Positions 26,183 to 35,689 are shown, numbered from the stretch's first letter. The stretch is 64,000 nt of DNA from Leptolinea tardivitalis (GCF_001050275.1 NZ_BBYA01000011.1:124001-188000); one strand, 5' to 3'. Numbers and translations are program-made. The notes: generated by a model from the letters alone, not told the origin.

Positions 26183-26938
26183 TTATTTTTTCCAACGGTT
26201 TACCCATGCCTCATCCAATCGAATGAGACGGTTCTTTTTTAAGTTTTCCTGCATTACCCATCTGACGTCTTTATCCGTTGATAAGAGCCATTTCTCCATC
26301 AGATCCCTGCCATAACGAAGATCGGCTGCTGCGGCCACACTCCACCCGTAAGCCAGTCCTTTCTTTAGAGCGATGAATCCTTCATCTTTTCTGTTGGAAT
26401 ACCCTGAGAAAGACCGGGTGATCTGATCCAATAATTGAAGGGCAAACCGTTTGACAGCCGGTTCCTGGAGTAATACCGGTTCGCAAATGGCAGCCACGGC
26501 ACACCGTTGTTCGTACGGATTTCCTCCAGCCAGACGAGGAAGGATTTCTACTAATCTTTGAATATCATGTTTCCCTATAAGTTGCAGAGCCGTGGCGGCA
26601 GCTTCACGAGTCCGCCAACGGGGATCGCTGGCCGCATATACTATTCTTTCCAGAGCCTGTGAATCGCCTTCATTAAATAATCGGCCTTGACCGAGAACGC
26701 CGCAAAATGACAGGTATTCAAGGGCGGTATTCACAGGTGCATCTTCGGCATTCAAATAGGTCCAATCGGTCAACAGATCAGCAGAGACCTCCGCAGCGGC
26801 GGCATACGCCAATTCCAGATTTCCACGGGGACCGGGGAGATTGGAATTTTCAAGCAGGAAGAAATGAATTTCTGCCGGATTGGATATATTTTTCAATGTA
26901 TTGCGGTAATCATCTATTTTGCTCATCGAGTTATCCAT
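26183..26938 (-). CDS. HEAT-like repeat protein, function unknown
   Basis: A 251-residue, largely alpha-helical soluble protein. Repeating helix pairs such as DPRWRTREAAATALQLIG, NPYEQRCAVAAICEP and DKDVRWVMQENLKKN resemble HEAT repeats of the kind found in PBS-lyase and DNA-alkylation-repair-like scaffolds. No catalytic motif is visible, and a binding or scaffold role is inferred from the fold only. The start may be ATG 26938 or ATG 26926; AAGGGA directly abuts the former, so the second is quite possible. It follows the beta-propeller lipoprotein gene by 23 bp. Confidence 0.75.
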   Translation of the reverse strand: MDNSMSKIDDYRNTLKNISNPAEIHFFLLENSNLPGPRGNLELAYAAAAEVSADLLTDWTYLNAEDAPVNTALEYLSFCGVLGQGRLFNEGDSQALERIVYAASDPRWRTREAAATALQLIGKHDIQRLVEILPRLAGGNPYEQRCAVAAICEPVLLQEPAVKRFALQLLDQITRSFSGYSNRKDEGFIALKKGLAYGWSVAAAADLRYGRDLMEKWLLSTDKDVRWVMQENLKKNRLIRLDEAWVNRWKK

Positions 26939-26961
26939 TCCCTTAAAAAGATTGATGAGTA

Positions 26962-28056
26962 TTACTTTACTTTAAATACCGCGACTTCAGTTTCACTGGA
27001 TGCCGCCAGGAGAGTACCGTCAACAGAAAATGCGACGCTCGTAAACCGTTGATCCGTCGGAGCCAGTTCAGCTACCTGTTTTCCTGTGGATGCATCCCAG
27101 AGAAATAATCCGCTGCCTGCTGAAGCTAAAAGCGTTCCATCCGGAGAAAAAGCCAGTCCCATGGCAGGTGAATCTTTTAGAGGAATGATTGATCTCTTTT
27201 CACCAGTGGCGGCATCATATAAAAAAATCAACGGCTGGAACTCACCATTTAATGTACCGCCGGTCGAAGTAGCCAGGATTGTTTCATCAGATGAGAAAGT
27301 ATGAGACATGATGAAATCTTCGTGACCAATATGTGCGGCAAAAGTACAGTCAGGCAGATGGTTGAGCTGGATGGTCGCCCGGGCTGTCCAGACCAGCCAT
27401 TTGCCTGAAGGAGACGGAAAGGCGGCGTAGACTGGAGCAGCAGTTTCAAACCCACCGCATTCCCCCGATTTCTTCCCTGTTTTGACATCATATGAGACAG
27501 CCTTGAACTCTTCCATGGAAGACAGCCAGATGGTCTGTCCCCCCGGTGCAAAGGTGGCAGAACCAAATCCGCCCGAAGGATGGAAAGTCTGTAGTGTTTT
27601 TCCATCCCAATCCATAATTTTCAACGACATCCTGTCTTCCGTTAATGCCATGTATTGACTGATGGGATCAAAATCAAGAAGGCTGGTATTATCCGGCACT
27701 TTGTATTGCTTAATAATGGAAAGATCATGCCCGTTCAATAAAGTGAGACTGTTCAATGTGACGGCCGCCAGTGTTTGGGAACCAGCCAGCCAGACCAGGC
27801 GATTGGCGTTTTCAATGGCTGATTTTGCCTGGATCTGAAAATTTGATGCTGCAGATTTGGGAACCTTGATATTGGCAGGAGTGGGAGTGGATATTGGAAT
27901 CGGAGATGGTGAAATCGCTATGGTGGAAGCGGGTGTACTTGCGGATACATCAGTGGGAGTGATGGTATCGGGTGGATTGGCAGTTATCTGACCTGATGGC
28001 ACAGAACATGCTGCAGAAAACATGATAATCAGACAGGCAATCCATTTATTCTTCAT
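26962..28056 (-). CDS. WD40-like beta-propeller lipoprotein
   Basis: 364 residues. A hydrophobic signal peptide ends in FSAAC (lipidation Cys about 17, with Ser at -3, a less common lipobox), followed by a Thr/Pro/Ser-rich linker to about residue 70. Repeated beta-propeller blades follow, the clearest being LAFSPDGTLLASAG with SGLFLWDASTGKQVAEL and VAFSVDGTLLAAS. It is probably anchored on the outer face of the cytoplasmic membrane, with a binding role of unknown target. It is divergent from the two-component regulator gene. Confidence 0.85.
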   Translation of the reverse strand: MKNKWIACLIIMFSAACSVPSGQITANPPDTITPTDVSASTPASTIAISPSPIPISTPTPANIKVPKSAASNFQIQAKSAIENANRLVWLAGSQTLAAVTLNSLTLLNGHDLSIIKQYKVPDNTSLLDFDPISQYMALTEDRMSLKIMDWDGKTLQTFHPSGGFGSATFAPGGQTIWLSSMEEFKAVSYDVKTGKKSGECGGFETAAPVYAAFPSPSGKWLVWTARATIQLNHLPDCTFAAHIGHEDFIMSHTFSSDETILATSTGGTLNGEFQPLIFLYDAATGEKRSIIPLKDSPAMGLAFSPDGTLLASAGSGLFLWDASTGKQVAELAPTDQRFTSVAFSVDGTLLAASSETEVAVFKVK

Positions 28057-28097
28057 AATTCAGCTTCTCCTGGTATGAAAAATGCACCAAACCATTA

Positions 28098-28103
28098 TAT
28101 AAT
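28098..28103 (+). promoter_or_regulatory. Possible -10 hexamer for the response regulator
   Basis: TATAAT lies 24 bp before ATG 28127 and 14 bp before its GGAGGT site, in the 70-bp divergent spacer. No matching -35 is visible, so an activator may be needed. Confidence 0.35.
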
Positions 28104-28126
28104 CTTATTGTTCCGCGGAGGTAAGT

Positions 28127-28915
28127 ATGAGCACCGTCAACATCCTGGTTGTTGAGGATGATGAGATTGTAGCGCGAACTGTAGAACGCAGTCTGCGCGG
28201 CCATGAATTCCGCGTGACCATTGCCAACAGCGGCGTGGAAGGATTAAAAGTAGCCCGCCGGCAGGCAACAGACCTGATCATTCTCGATGTGATCATGCCG
28301 GGGATGGATGGTTATGCCGTATGCCGTGAAGTTCGGGCAGATCCGCTACTGGCCAACATCCCGATCCTTTTCCTCACAGCCAAAGCCAAAGATGAAGACC
28401 GCATCGCCGGATTCCTGGCCGGTGCAGATGATTATCTGACGAAACCATTCAATATTGATGAATTGATTCTTCGGATTCGGGCCATTATGCGCCGGTCAAA
28501 ATCACATCCCCGGTTGGAAGGGGATCCGACCATAGAAACCAGCTCTCGTGTTGTTCCAGTTTCTCAAGACGATATGGAAACCAGAGAAGCAGGCGGAAAA
28601 CATCAAATTGCTATTCGTGATTATGTATTGAATGTGAAAAGCTATGAATTGAAAACACATTCGCGCGGCAAAGTTCGATTGACGCCTGTTCAATTTGATC
28701 TGCTTTATCATCTTATGAGTCATCCCGGCGAGATATTTTCACCAAGTCGTCTACTGGATGAAGTCTGGGATTACCCGTCAGATGCCGGCAGTCCAGATCT
28801 CGTTCGAGTACATATTAAAAACCTCAGAGAGAGAATTGAACCGGACCCGCATGATCCGCAATTCATCCAGACGGTTGCCGGTTATGGATATACCATCCGT
28901 GCTGACGAAGAATAA
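28127..28915 (+). CDS. OmpR/PhoB-family response regulator
   Basis: 262 residues. The receiver domain (about 1-125) has the acidic pair Asp11-Asp12, phosphorylation site Asp54 (IILDVIMPGMDG) and the conserved Lys in TKPFN. A 35-residue linker leads to a winged-helix DNA-binding domain (about 160-260), with LTPVQFDLLYHLMSHPGE and the recognition region VRVHIKNLRERIE. GGAGGT lies 7 bp before the ATG. The next gene, 39 bp on, encodes a histidine kinase, its likely partner. As the flagellar operon follows directly, motility genes are candidate targets. Confidence 0.94.
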   Translation: MSTVNILVVEDDEIVARTVERSLRGHEFRVTIANSGVEGLKVARRQATDLIILDVIMPGMDGYAVCREVRADPLLANIPILFLTAKAKDEDRIAGFLAGADDYLTKPFNIDELILRIRAIMRRSKSHPRLEGDPTIETSSRVVPVSQDDMETREAGGKHQIAIRDYVLNVKSYELKTHSRGKVRLTPVQFDLLYHLMSHPGEIFSPSRLLDEVWDYPSDAGSPDLVRVHIKNLRERIEPDPHDPQFIQTVAGYGYTIRADEE

Positions 28916-28954
28916 TATTCTCTGTAGACAAAGAAGAAACACCGAGTCATTTTT

Positions 28955-31030
28955 ATGACAACTGTACAGAGACCGGAAAAAGACCGATCATGGGAAGAGT
29001 CTGTTGAAGCTCTCGCCGGATTACTGGCAGGCCAGGAGCAATTAAAGCCGGCTTTGCATTCCGGGCTTTCTTTTGTTCTGGATAAACTGCAATTAACCAG
29101 TGGATTGATTCTGGCTCCTGAATGGAACAAGGGTGATCCGCTCATTACTGTAGGGGTTGGTAACACCAAGCACTGGGAAAACCAGATGCACTCCACCGAG
29201 AGTTTCTTAAACACCCTGTTGAAAAAAGCATCCGAAACTCCGGGTGGTGAAATTGTTTCCGATTCGGCCGGAAAACTCATCATTTTTCCCTTAATATCGG
29301 CCGATGGCAGCCAGGGTTTGATGCTGATCAACCTGCGTAGTTTTATCAAAGAGGAAAAAGATTTCCTTGAAGCGGCCAGCTTTTTACTCGGCCAACGGAT
29401 TTCTACGTATTACAACCAGCTTGGTATGGTGCAATACCGTAAAGGAATGGACCTGATCAGCCAGATATTTGCCGGGTTGAACAGCATGACAGCTGGCGAA
29501 GAATTGGAAACCCGTCTCGTACGTAATTTACGCGATATTTTTGATTGTCAGGCGGCATCCATTGCCCTGATCAGTGAGAATTCAGATTCCCTGCTGATCA
29601 AGAAATCACTGGCCGATGGAGATGACTGGATCTATCAGGTCAGCATTAAACCCGGCAAAGGACTGCTGGGCGCCTGCATGCAGGAACATAAACCGTTCAT
29701 TATCAATCAACCGGTGCTTGATACCCGGTTTGATCCCGAGATTGACTCGATTCCCGGAATTGATGCCACCTCATTAGCATTGGTTCCTCTCACATCGTCA
29801 GATCAAGTTAGTGGAGTGGTGGAATTGATCAATCACCGTGAAGGTGGATTTACGCGTGGTGACCTGGATTTGTTGGAAAAGCTGGGCGAATCGATTGCTC
29901 ATCTGCTCCGGAATATCCAGATGACCGAACAATTAAAGGTCATGAATGCCCATCTGGAAGCCAGCCGCTGGGAACTGGTCCGTTCCAGAAATACACTCAG
30001 AAGCCTCTTTGATAACCTGCCTGATTCACTGTATATTATTGATCGAAAATACCGTCTGGTAGCTGTAAACATGGCACGGGCTAACCGCGTGAATGCAGAA
30101 CCCCGTCAGATCATCAATCATTTATGTTACGAAGCCTTATATAAACGCTCAGAGCCCTGCACAAATTGCCTGGTGGCTGAGACTTTTTACAACCATATCA
30201 TTACCAACCGCACCGAACGTGTATGGGATGGCAGCGATCATCCGCTTGAATGGGATATCACAGCCTATCCCATCCTGGAAGAAGAAGACGAAGTTCCCCA
30301 GGTGATTATTTTCGAGCGCGACGTCACGGAAAAGAACATGATGGGTGCCATCTTGATTCAGTCAGAGAAGATGGCGGCTGTAGGGCAACTGGCTGCGGGC
30401 ATCGCTCATGAAATTAATAATCCCCTGACGGTTGTATTGGCCAATGCCCAGCTTCTGGAACGTTCCCTCCCCAAAGATAGTGATGATGCCGAAGCTGTGG
30501 ACCTGATTTCCCGTGCAGGCACTCGGGCATTGCAGGTTGTGCGTAATTTGTTAAATTTCGCCCGCAAAGAGCAGTCTGAGGTCAAGCCGACGGATATCAA
30601 CCAGTCCATTCAATCTGCTCTTGATATGCTGCGGCATGAATTTTTGGAACGATCCATTGAATTCACCTTTGAGCCGGGAAATAACCTCTCAATGATTATG
30701 GCATCTCCAGAGAATCTTTCTGGTGTATGGGTGAATATCTTGATCAACGCCATGGATGCCATGGTGGGCATTCAGGGAAAAATTCGTATAGTGACCCAGC
30801 AGAACGGAAATGAAATTCGTGTCATCATCAACGACAACGGGCATGGTATTGAGCCCGAAAAACTTAAACGAATTTTTGAACCTTTTTACACCACCAAGGA
30901 AGTCGGTAAGGGTACCGGGTTGGGACTTTCGATCTGCCACAGGGTAATAAAGCAGCACGGTGGCAATATTCTCGTTGACAGTCAGGTTGGTGTAGGAACT
31001 ACATTCACCATAATTCTTCCGGCGTATTGA
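28955..31030 (+). CDS. Soluble sensor histidine kinase (GAF-GAF-PAS-HisKA-HATPase)
   Basis: 691 residues with no transmembrane helix. Two GAF-like domains (about 15-150 and 165-325) precede a PAS domain (about 350-460), which contains three cysteines (NHLCYEALYKRSEPCTNC) that might bind metal or sense redox. The dimerisation/phosphoacceptor helix has AAGIAHEINNPLTVV with His near 485. The ATPase domain (about 575-690) has DNGHGI and GTGLGLSICHRV. It phosphorylates a response regulator, most simply the one encoded just upstream. It has only a weak ribosome site. Confidence 0.93.
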   Translation: MTTVQRPEKDRSWEESVEALAGLLAGQEQLKPALHSGLSFVLDKLQLTSGLILAPEWNKGDPLITVGVGNTKHWENQMHSTESFLNTLLKKASETPGGEIVSDSAGKLIIFPLISADGSQGLMLINLRSFIKEEKDFLEAASFLLGQRISTYYNQLGMVQYRKGMDLISQIFAGLNSMTAGEELETRLVRNLRDIFDCQAASIALISENSDSLLIKKSLADGDDWIYQVSIKPGKGLLGACMQEHKPFIINQPVLDTRFDPEIDSIPGIDATSLALVPLTSSDQVSGVVELINHREGGFTRGDLDLLEKLGESIAHLLRNIQMTEQLKVMNAHLEASRWELVRSRNTLRSLFDNLPDSLYIIDRKYRLVAVNMARANRVNAEPRQIINHLCYEALYKRSEPCTNCLVAETFYNHIITNRTERVWDGSDHPLEWDITAYPILEEEDEVPQVIIFERDVTEKNMMGAILIQSEKMAAVGQLAAGIAHEINNPLTVVLANAQLLERSLPKDSDDAEAVDLISRAGTRALQVVRNLLNFARKEQSEVKPTDINQSIQSALDMLRHEFLERSIEFTFEPGNNLSMIMASPENLSGVWVNILINAMDAMVGIQGKIRIVTQQNGNEIRVIINDNGHGIEPEKLKRIFEPFYTTKEVGKGTGLGLSICHRVIKQHGGNILVDSQVGVGTTFTIILPAY

Positions 31031-31139
31031 TTTTACGTTTCGTTTATCCTGCTTTTACAGGGGTTTTATCAAAACGTGATGGGAAGGATGGTACAAAAGA
31101 ACCAGGCGAAAACTTGGTTCAATTTTGGATTTAATGAGA

Positions 31140-31349
31140 ATGATTGCACTTACTCGACTTAACGGAACGAAATATTACCTGAATGCCGATTTGATCGTGA
31201 CGGTGGAAGGAACCCCGGACACTGTAATTTCGTTAACTAACGGGACGAAATTTGTCGTGAAAGATCGGCCAGAAGAAGTGGTTCATCTGATCATCGAATA
31301 CCAAAAATTGGTCCATAACACGGCAAAAGAATTGGTACGAGGAGAATAA
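31140..31349 (+). CDS. flbD: Flagellar protein FlbD
   Basis: A 69-residue protein of the short FlbD family found just before motA in many Gram-positive-type flagellar operons. It opens with MIALTRLNGTKYYLNADLI and contains TPDTVISLTNGTKFVVKD. Its exact role is unclear; it is not the Caulobacter transcription factor of the same name. In-frame starts at TTG 31125, ATG 31134 and ATG 31140 are possible; the family usually begins at the last. It is the first gene of the flagellar run, one base from motA. The 109-bp gap upstream shows no convincing promoter. Confidence 0.85.
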   Translation: MIALTRLNGTKYYLNADLIVTVEGTPDTVISLTNGTKFVVKDRPEEVVHLIIEYQKLVHNTAKELVRGE

Positions 31350-31350
31350 T

Positions 31351-32163
31351 ATGGATCTTGCTACAGTAATGGGGATCGGCCTCAGCCTGGTTATTGTTAT
31401 CATCGTCATGATTCTGGATGGCGGATCTCCCGTTGAACTTCTGGCACATCCATCGGCAATTTTGCTTACCCTGGTTGGTTCCATGGTGGCCACAATTGGT
31501 ACCATGCCATTTGAAGGTGTATTAAGAATCCCGAAATTCATTCAGAAAGCATTTTTCACCAAAAAAGTAGACCTGCCAGCCATTATTAATACGCTGGCGA
31601 TTATGGCCGATAAAGCCAGACGCGAAGGCCTTTTGGCATTGGAAGAAGAAAGTAAAAAAATCCCTGATCCATTTCTTCGGCAGGGAATTATGCTGGTTGT
31701 AGATGGAACTGATCCAGCTCAGGTTCGTGCGATTCTGGAACTTGAGATCAAAAACATGGAAGAACGCCATGAACTGGGGATCAATTTCTTCAATACAGCC
31801 GGTGGTTTCAGCCCGACCTTCGGTATTATCGGTACGGTTATGGGCCTTATTTCAGTGTTGAAACAATTGGATGATCCGGGCAAACTGGCCAAATCCATTG
31901 CGGCTGCTTTTCTGGCTACCCTGTGGGGCTTGCTTTCCGCCAACCTGATCTGGATTCCCATTGGCGGTAAGCTGGCGTTACGCAGCCGTGAAGAAGTGGC
32001 TTATAGAAAAATGTTATTAGAAGGGGTTCTTGCCCTGCAGGCTGGTGAAAACCCCCGCATTATCAAAGAGAAATTGAGTGCCTTTATTCCGCCTTCAGAA
32101 CGAAGCGGCGTTGAGGCTAAAGGCGGCGCCGGCGCCCAGGCCGGAGCACGGCAGGGAGCTTAA
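31351..32163 (+). CDS. motA: Flagellar motor stator protein MotA
   Basis: 270 residues, four membrane helices. Family hallmarks are AILLTLVGSMVATI in helix 2, the cytoplasmic ALEEESKKIPDPFLRQG loop whose charged residues contact the rotor, and GGFSPTFGIIGTVMGL with the conserved prolines in helices 3 and 4. With MotB it forms the ion-conducting stator. The ribosome site is GAGGAG. The C-terminus has an unusual Gly/Ala-rich tail (GGAGAQAGARQGA). It lies 8 bp before motB. Confidence 0.96.
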   Translation: MDLATVMGIGLSLVIVIIVMILDGGSPVELLAHPSAILLTLVGSMVATIGTMPFEGVLRIPKFIQKAFFTKKVDLPAIINTLAIMADKARREGLLALEEESKKIPDPFLRQGIMLVVDGTDPAQVRAILELEIKNMEERHELGINFFNTAGGFSPTFGIIGTVMGLISVLKQLDDPGKLAKSIAAAFLATLWGLLSANLIWIPIGGKLALRSREEVAYRKMLLEGVLALQAGENPRIIKEKLSAFIPPSERSGVEAKGGAGAQAGARQGA

Positions 32164-32171
32164 GGAGACGT

Positions 32172-32987
32172 ATGAGCAGTCATGGCGGTGGAAACGACCG
32201 TTGGTTGGTCAGTTACTCTGACTTCATCACCCTCCTGATGGTGTTGTTTGTGGTTTTATATTCAATGGGTCAAATCGATGTTCAAAAATATAAAGCGCTG
32301 GCACAAAACCTCAAAGCAGCCTTTACAGTAGGCGGTGCCCCTCCTAAAGTGGTTGATCCAAATATTGACCAATCCGGCGGTTTGAACAATAACATGTCAG
32401 CCCAGCCAATTGTGGTAGAAGGGCTGCCAGTTATTTCATCGGTTGGTAATGAAGTGGCAGGAAAACTGACTGATCTGTTGAAGGAAAATGGATTGAGCAG
32501 TGAAGTCAGCGTGCAAAACAATGTTGAAGGTGTGTTGATTTCATTAAGTCAGGAGATCACATTTATCGAAGGCAGGGCAGAGCTGCAACCAACAGCTTAC
32601 CCGGTGCTTGATACAATCGCCGCCATGGTTCAGGAAATACCCAATGATGTTCGTGTAATCGGACATACGGATAATACTGTACCACTTGACCCGCGCTACG
32701 CGGATAATTGGGCGCTTTCCCTTGCTCGCGCAAATGAGATTGTACGGTATCTTCAGGTAAAGGGAATTTCTCCCGATCGCATGATTCCTTCTGGACGTGG
32801 TGAATACCAACCCCTCTTTCCTAACGATACTCCTGAACACCGCAATCTGAACAGCCGGGCTGAGATTGTGGTTGTTTACCCGATCAGTACAGATGTAGCC
32901 CAATTGGACATCAGGAATTTACCCGGAGATACAACAAACCAACAGGTTCCTGAGCCCACCAAGGAGGTAACCACAAATGAGCACTGA
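32172..32987 (+). CDS. motB: Flagellar motor stator protein MotB
   Basis: 271 residues. A single N-terminal membrane helix carries the ion-binding Asp17 (SYSDFITLLMVLFVVLYS). A linker (about 40-110) leads to the OmpA-like peptidoglycan-binding domain (about 135-240), with IGHTDNTVP, NWALSLARANEIVRYL and NLNSRAEIVV. It anchors the stator to the wall. Whether protons or sodium are used cannot be decided safely. Its end overlaps the fliL start by 11 bp. Confidence 0.95.
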   Translation: MSSHGGGNDRWLVSYSDFITLLMVLFVVLYSMGQIDVQKYKALAQNLKAAFTVGGAPPKVVDPNIDQSGGLNNNMSAQPIVVEGLPVISSVGNEVAGKLTDLLKENGLSSEVSVQNNVEGVLISLSQEITFIEGRAELQPTAYPVLDTIAAMVQEIPNDVRVIGHTDNTVPLDPRYADNWALSLARANEIVRYLQVKGISPDRMIPSGRGEYQPLFPNDTPEHRNLNSRAEIVVVYPISTDVAQLDIRNLPGDTTNQQVPEPTKEVTTNEH

Positions 32988-33696
32988 TGCTCCTGCCAAA
33001 CCCAAGGCAAAAACCAATGTTTTTAAGATCATAATCTACTTTGTTGCCGGTGTTATTCTCATGACAACCGCGGTAACCAATTTGCTGGTTGTCTATGTGC
33101 TTTTTGCCCCGGATACCTTCCCAAAACCCATCTATCTGGTCTATCAGCTGCCAGTTGGAGTAACGCAGCCGGCGGTTGAAGGTGCGGCTCCGGCTGCAGG
33201 AGAGCAGGTGGTAAATGGCGGCAGCGCCAACCCGATAGCCATCATCACCGGAAGGCCTGCTGCTGCAGAGCCTTCTCAACCAGCAAAAGCAAATTCATCT
33301 TCCAACAAGAAGAATTCCAACTCATCAGGCGATGTACAGCCTGGTCAGGGAATTATGATCGACACTGGAACCAAGATTGTCAACCTGGCCGAGCCAGGTG
33401 GTAAGAAATTTATCCGTGTGACGGCTACTCTTGAATTTGCTCCACCCGAAGATTATGCAAATCTTAAGGAAGAAGAAAAAACAACGGCACTGGCTACTTT
33501 CACAACGGAACTCAACTCTAAACTTCCGATTCTCGATGACATCATTGTGACCATACTCTCTTCGAAAGATTTCCAGTCTGTATATACTGCAGAGGGCAAG
33601 GAAGCCCTTCGACAGGAAATCATGGATACCGTCAACAACCAGTTGCCAGATTACCGTGTGATCCGTGTCTATTTCAAAGAATTTGTAATGCAATAA
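32977..33696 (+). CDS. fliL: Flagellar basal-body-associated protein FliL
   Basis: 239 residues. One membrane helix lies near the N-terminus (about 15-42), a long low-complexity Ala/Pro/Ser/Asn linker follows (about 60-125), and then the FliL domain (about 130-239) with VRVTATLEFAPPED, LPILDDIIVTILSSKDF and RVYFKEFVMQ at the extreme C-terminus. FliL rings surround stators and aid torque. It is longer than the usual 140-180 residues because of the linker. The start overlaps motB by 11 bp behind an AAGGAGGT site. Confidence 0.92.
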   Translation: MSTDAPAKPKAKTNVFKIIIYFVAGVILMTTAVTNLLVVYVLFAPDTFPKPIYLVYQLPVGVTQPAVEGAAPAAGEQVVNGGSANPIAIITGRPAAAEPSQPAKANSSSNKKNSNSSGDVQPGQGIMIDTGTKIVNLAEPGGKKFIRVTATLEFAPPEDYANLKEEEKTTALATFTTELNSKLPILDDIIVTILSSKDFQSVYTAEGKEALRQEIMDTVNNQLPDYRVIRVYFKEFVMQ

Positions 33697-33709
33697 AAGA
33701 AGGTGCGTT

Positions 33710-34747
33710 ATGTTAACTCAGGCAGAGATTGATGCCCTTCTTAATGGGGCAATAGAAATCGAAGGAACCGAAAATCAGGAGAATGTCAATCTTGCCGATA
33801 TGATGGGCAAGACCGGGCAACCAAAAGAAACGGCTTCTTCTGAGAAAAATGTTCGCCCGTACAATTTCTGGTCACCTGACCGGTTTTCGAAAGAACAGAT
33901 CAGAGCTATTGAATTGGTCCATGAAGAATTAGGCGAACGGTTGACCAACAGCCTGCCTTCCTTCATTCGTACCAACTTACGTCCTCGGGTTGTGCATACA
34001 GAGCAGGGCAGATTCCATGATTTCATGGCTGACCTGGCCCCGACCACGCTATATCATCTTGTCTCTCTGGCTCCTCTGCCTGGCCAGATCGTTGTGGTAT
34101 TCAGCGATGATGTAAATTTTGTTATTCTGGAACAACGCCTGGGAGGTGCTTCAGACAGCCGCGGACGCAGTCACTCGCTGACTGAAATTGACCAGAACCT
34201 GTTGCAGGATCTGGTTGAGAATATGCTAAATGACGTAAAAGCATCCTGGGGAAAAGTGGTGAGTGTTGAACCTAAACTGATCGACAGTACCGTCAACCAG
34301 CATTGGGTTCAGATGATGATGGGCAATGAGCGTGTGTTGATGGTCACATTTGAAATGATGATCAAAGACACAACCGGAACCATGAGTTTTTATATTCCTT
34401 ATTCTATGTTGAAGCCGGTAATCAACGAACTCAATCCCCATGTGATTATTACAGGCAAGAAAGAACAGGTGGTAGATTACAGTGCACGGCAGACCAACCT
34501 GGAAAGCCTGTATCGCACAGTAGTCCCATTGAAAGCCATACTTGGGACTGTACAACTTTCTATAAAAGAAATGTCCAACCTTGCTGTTGGTGATGTATTG
34601 GTCCTGGATTCATCCATAAATCAGGACGTAATGATCCAGGTCGCCGGGACAACCCGGTTCAAAGGTCGCATCGGAAAACAGGCCAACCATCTTGCCGTGC
34701 AGATCAGTGGGCCTGTGAATATACCGAAAGTCGCCCCGGGAAAATAG
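33710..34747 (+). CDS. fliM: Flagellar motor switch protein FliM
   Basis: 345 residues. The N-terminal MLTQAEIDALLNG is the conserved CheY-P docking peptide. The middle CheC-like domain (about 60-250) has RPYNFWSPDRFSKEQIRAIE, and the C-terminal SpoA domain (about 265-335) forms part of the C-ring. Phosphorylated CheY binding changes rotation direction, so a chemotaxis system probably exists elsewhere; no che genes are in this window. The ribosome site is AGAAGGT. It is followed by fliN after 11 bp. Confidence 0.95.
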   Translation: MLTQAEIDALLNGAIEIEGTENQENVNLADMMGKTGQPKETASSEKNVRPYNFWSPDRFSKEQIRAIELVHEELGERLTNSLPSFIRTNLRPRVVHTEQGRFHDFMADLAPTTLYHLVSLAPLPGQIVVVFSDDVNFVILEQRLGGASDSRGRSHSLTEIDQNLLQDLVENMLNDVKASWGKVVSVEPKLIDSTVNQHWVQMMMGNERVLMVTFEMMIKDTTGTMSFYIPYSMLKPVINELNPHVIITGKKEQVVDYSARQTNLESLYRTVVPLKAILGTVQLSIKEMSNLAVGDVLVLDSSINQDVMIQVAGTTRFKGRIGKQANHLAVQISGPVNIPKVAPGK

Positions 34748-34758
34748 GAGAAATTGAT

Positions 34759-35172
34759 ATGACGGATGAAATTCTGCAACCTACGGAGTCCACGGATGGA
34801 CAGAACCAAAGCATGGAAGCATTACAGGAAAGTATTAATGCGATGCTTGGAGGGGATTCTGCTGCCGCCAGTGGTCAACCGGCTGCAGAAGTAGCCGAAG
34901 AAAAACCGGCTGGAATCTCCGGAAATTCAGCCATCAATATGTTGATGGACGTCAACCTGCTTTTCACGGTTGAACTGGGAAGAACGCAGATGTCTATCAA
35001 ACATGTGCTGGAGCTGCAAAAGGGGTCGGTTGTAGAACTTGACCGTATTGCCGGTGAACCTGTTGATATTTTTGTCAACGAGCACCTGATGGCTCGCGGC
35101 GAAGTAGTGGTGGTTGATGACAAATTTGGAGTGCGTATCACCGAATTGATCGCACCCGAGACGAAAGAATAA
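34759..35172 (+). CDS. fliN: Flagellar motor switch protein FliN
   Basis: 137 residues. An acidic N-terminal extension (about 1-55) leads to the SpoA domain (about 58-135), with MDVNLLFTVELGRTQMSIKH, VVELDRIAGEPVDIFVN and a typical end at RITELI. With FliM and FliG it forms the C-ring. This is the short FliN type, not the long FliY phosphatase of Bacillus. The ribosome site is TAGGAGA. Confidence 0.95.
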   Translation: MTDEILQPTESTDGQNQSMEALQESINAMLGGDSAAASGQPAAEVAEEKPAGISGNSAINMLMDVNLLFTVELGRTQMSIKHVLELQKGSVVELDRIAGEPVDIFVNEHLMARGEVVVVDDKFGVRITELIAPETKE

Positions 35173-35176
35173 TCTC

Positions 35177-35689
35177 ATGCTGGATCAATTGAAACAGGCC
35201 TGGGAACGTCTTCGTTCAGTGAAGGGGTTCACAACCTGGCTGTGGATTGTGATTCTGTTTGTTGTTCTATCTGTGGGATTGCTGCTCAGCGAACCTGTGC
35301 CGGCTGTTCCCGGTGAAACTCCATCAAGCCCATTCGGAAGTACCGGACTGGCGCTTTCCGTATTCTTTCGTTGGATGGCTGTCATTGGTCTTGTGTATGT
35401 AGCCTTCATTTTTTATAGAAAGTGGCAATCGGGAAAAACAGGAACAACCCAGCGCAGAATTACCGTCGTGGAACGCTTTCATCTCTCGCCGAAACAATCA
35501 CTGCTGCTCATTAAAACAGATGACCGCGAATTCCTTGTAGGGGCAACGGATGCTTCCATCCAGTTGATCGCAGAATTGGAAACTTCAGGGATGGAACCTG
35601 CAACACCACAGATTTCATCGAATGAATTTGAATCTCTGCTTTCCAAACGGAAAGGGGATTCTTTGGAAAACCATGATAGACAAGAATAA
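35177..35689 (+). CDS. fliO: Flagellar export-apparatus assembly protein FliO
   Basis: 170 residues. Two hydrophobic segments (about 14-34 and 52-76) are followed by a cytoplasmic domain with RRITVVERFHLSPKQSLLLI, the typical FliO pattern. FliO stabilises FliP during assembly of the export gate. Most FliO proteins have one membrane helix; the first segment here may be a signal sequence. It overlaps the fliP start by 17 bp, so the two are coupled, in line with the FliO-FliP partnership. Confidence 0.87.
   Translation: MLDQLKQAWERLRSVKGFTTWLWIVILFVVLSVGLLLSEPVPAVPGETPSSPFGSTGLALSVFFRWMAVIGLVYVAFIFYRKWQSGKTGTTQRRITVVERFHLSPKQSLLLIKTDDREFLVGATDASIQLIAELETSGMEPATPQISSNEFESLLSKRKGDSLENHDRQE

Noticed and set aside
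31587-31612. Sigma-28-like TAAT-N15-GCCGATAA inside motA
   Set aside because: It lies in codons for MADKA in a conserved motA segment with an imperfect -35 and no gene start nearby; chance is more likely.
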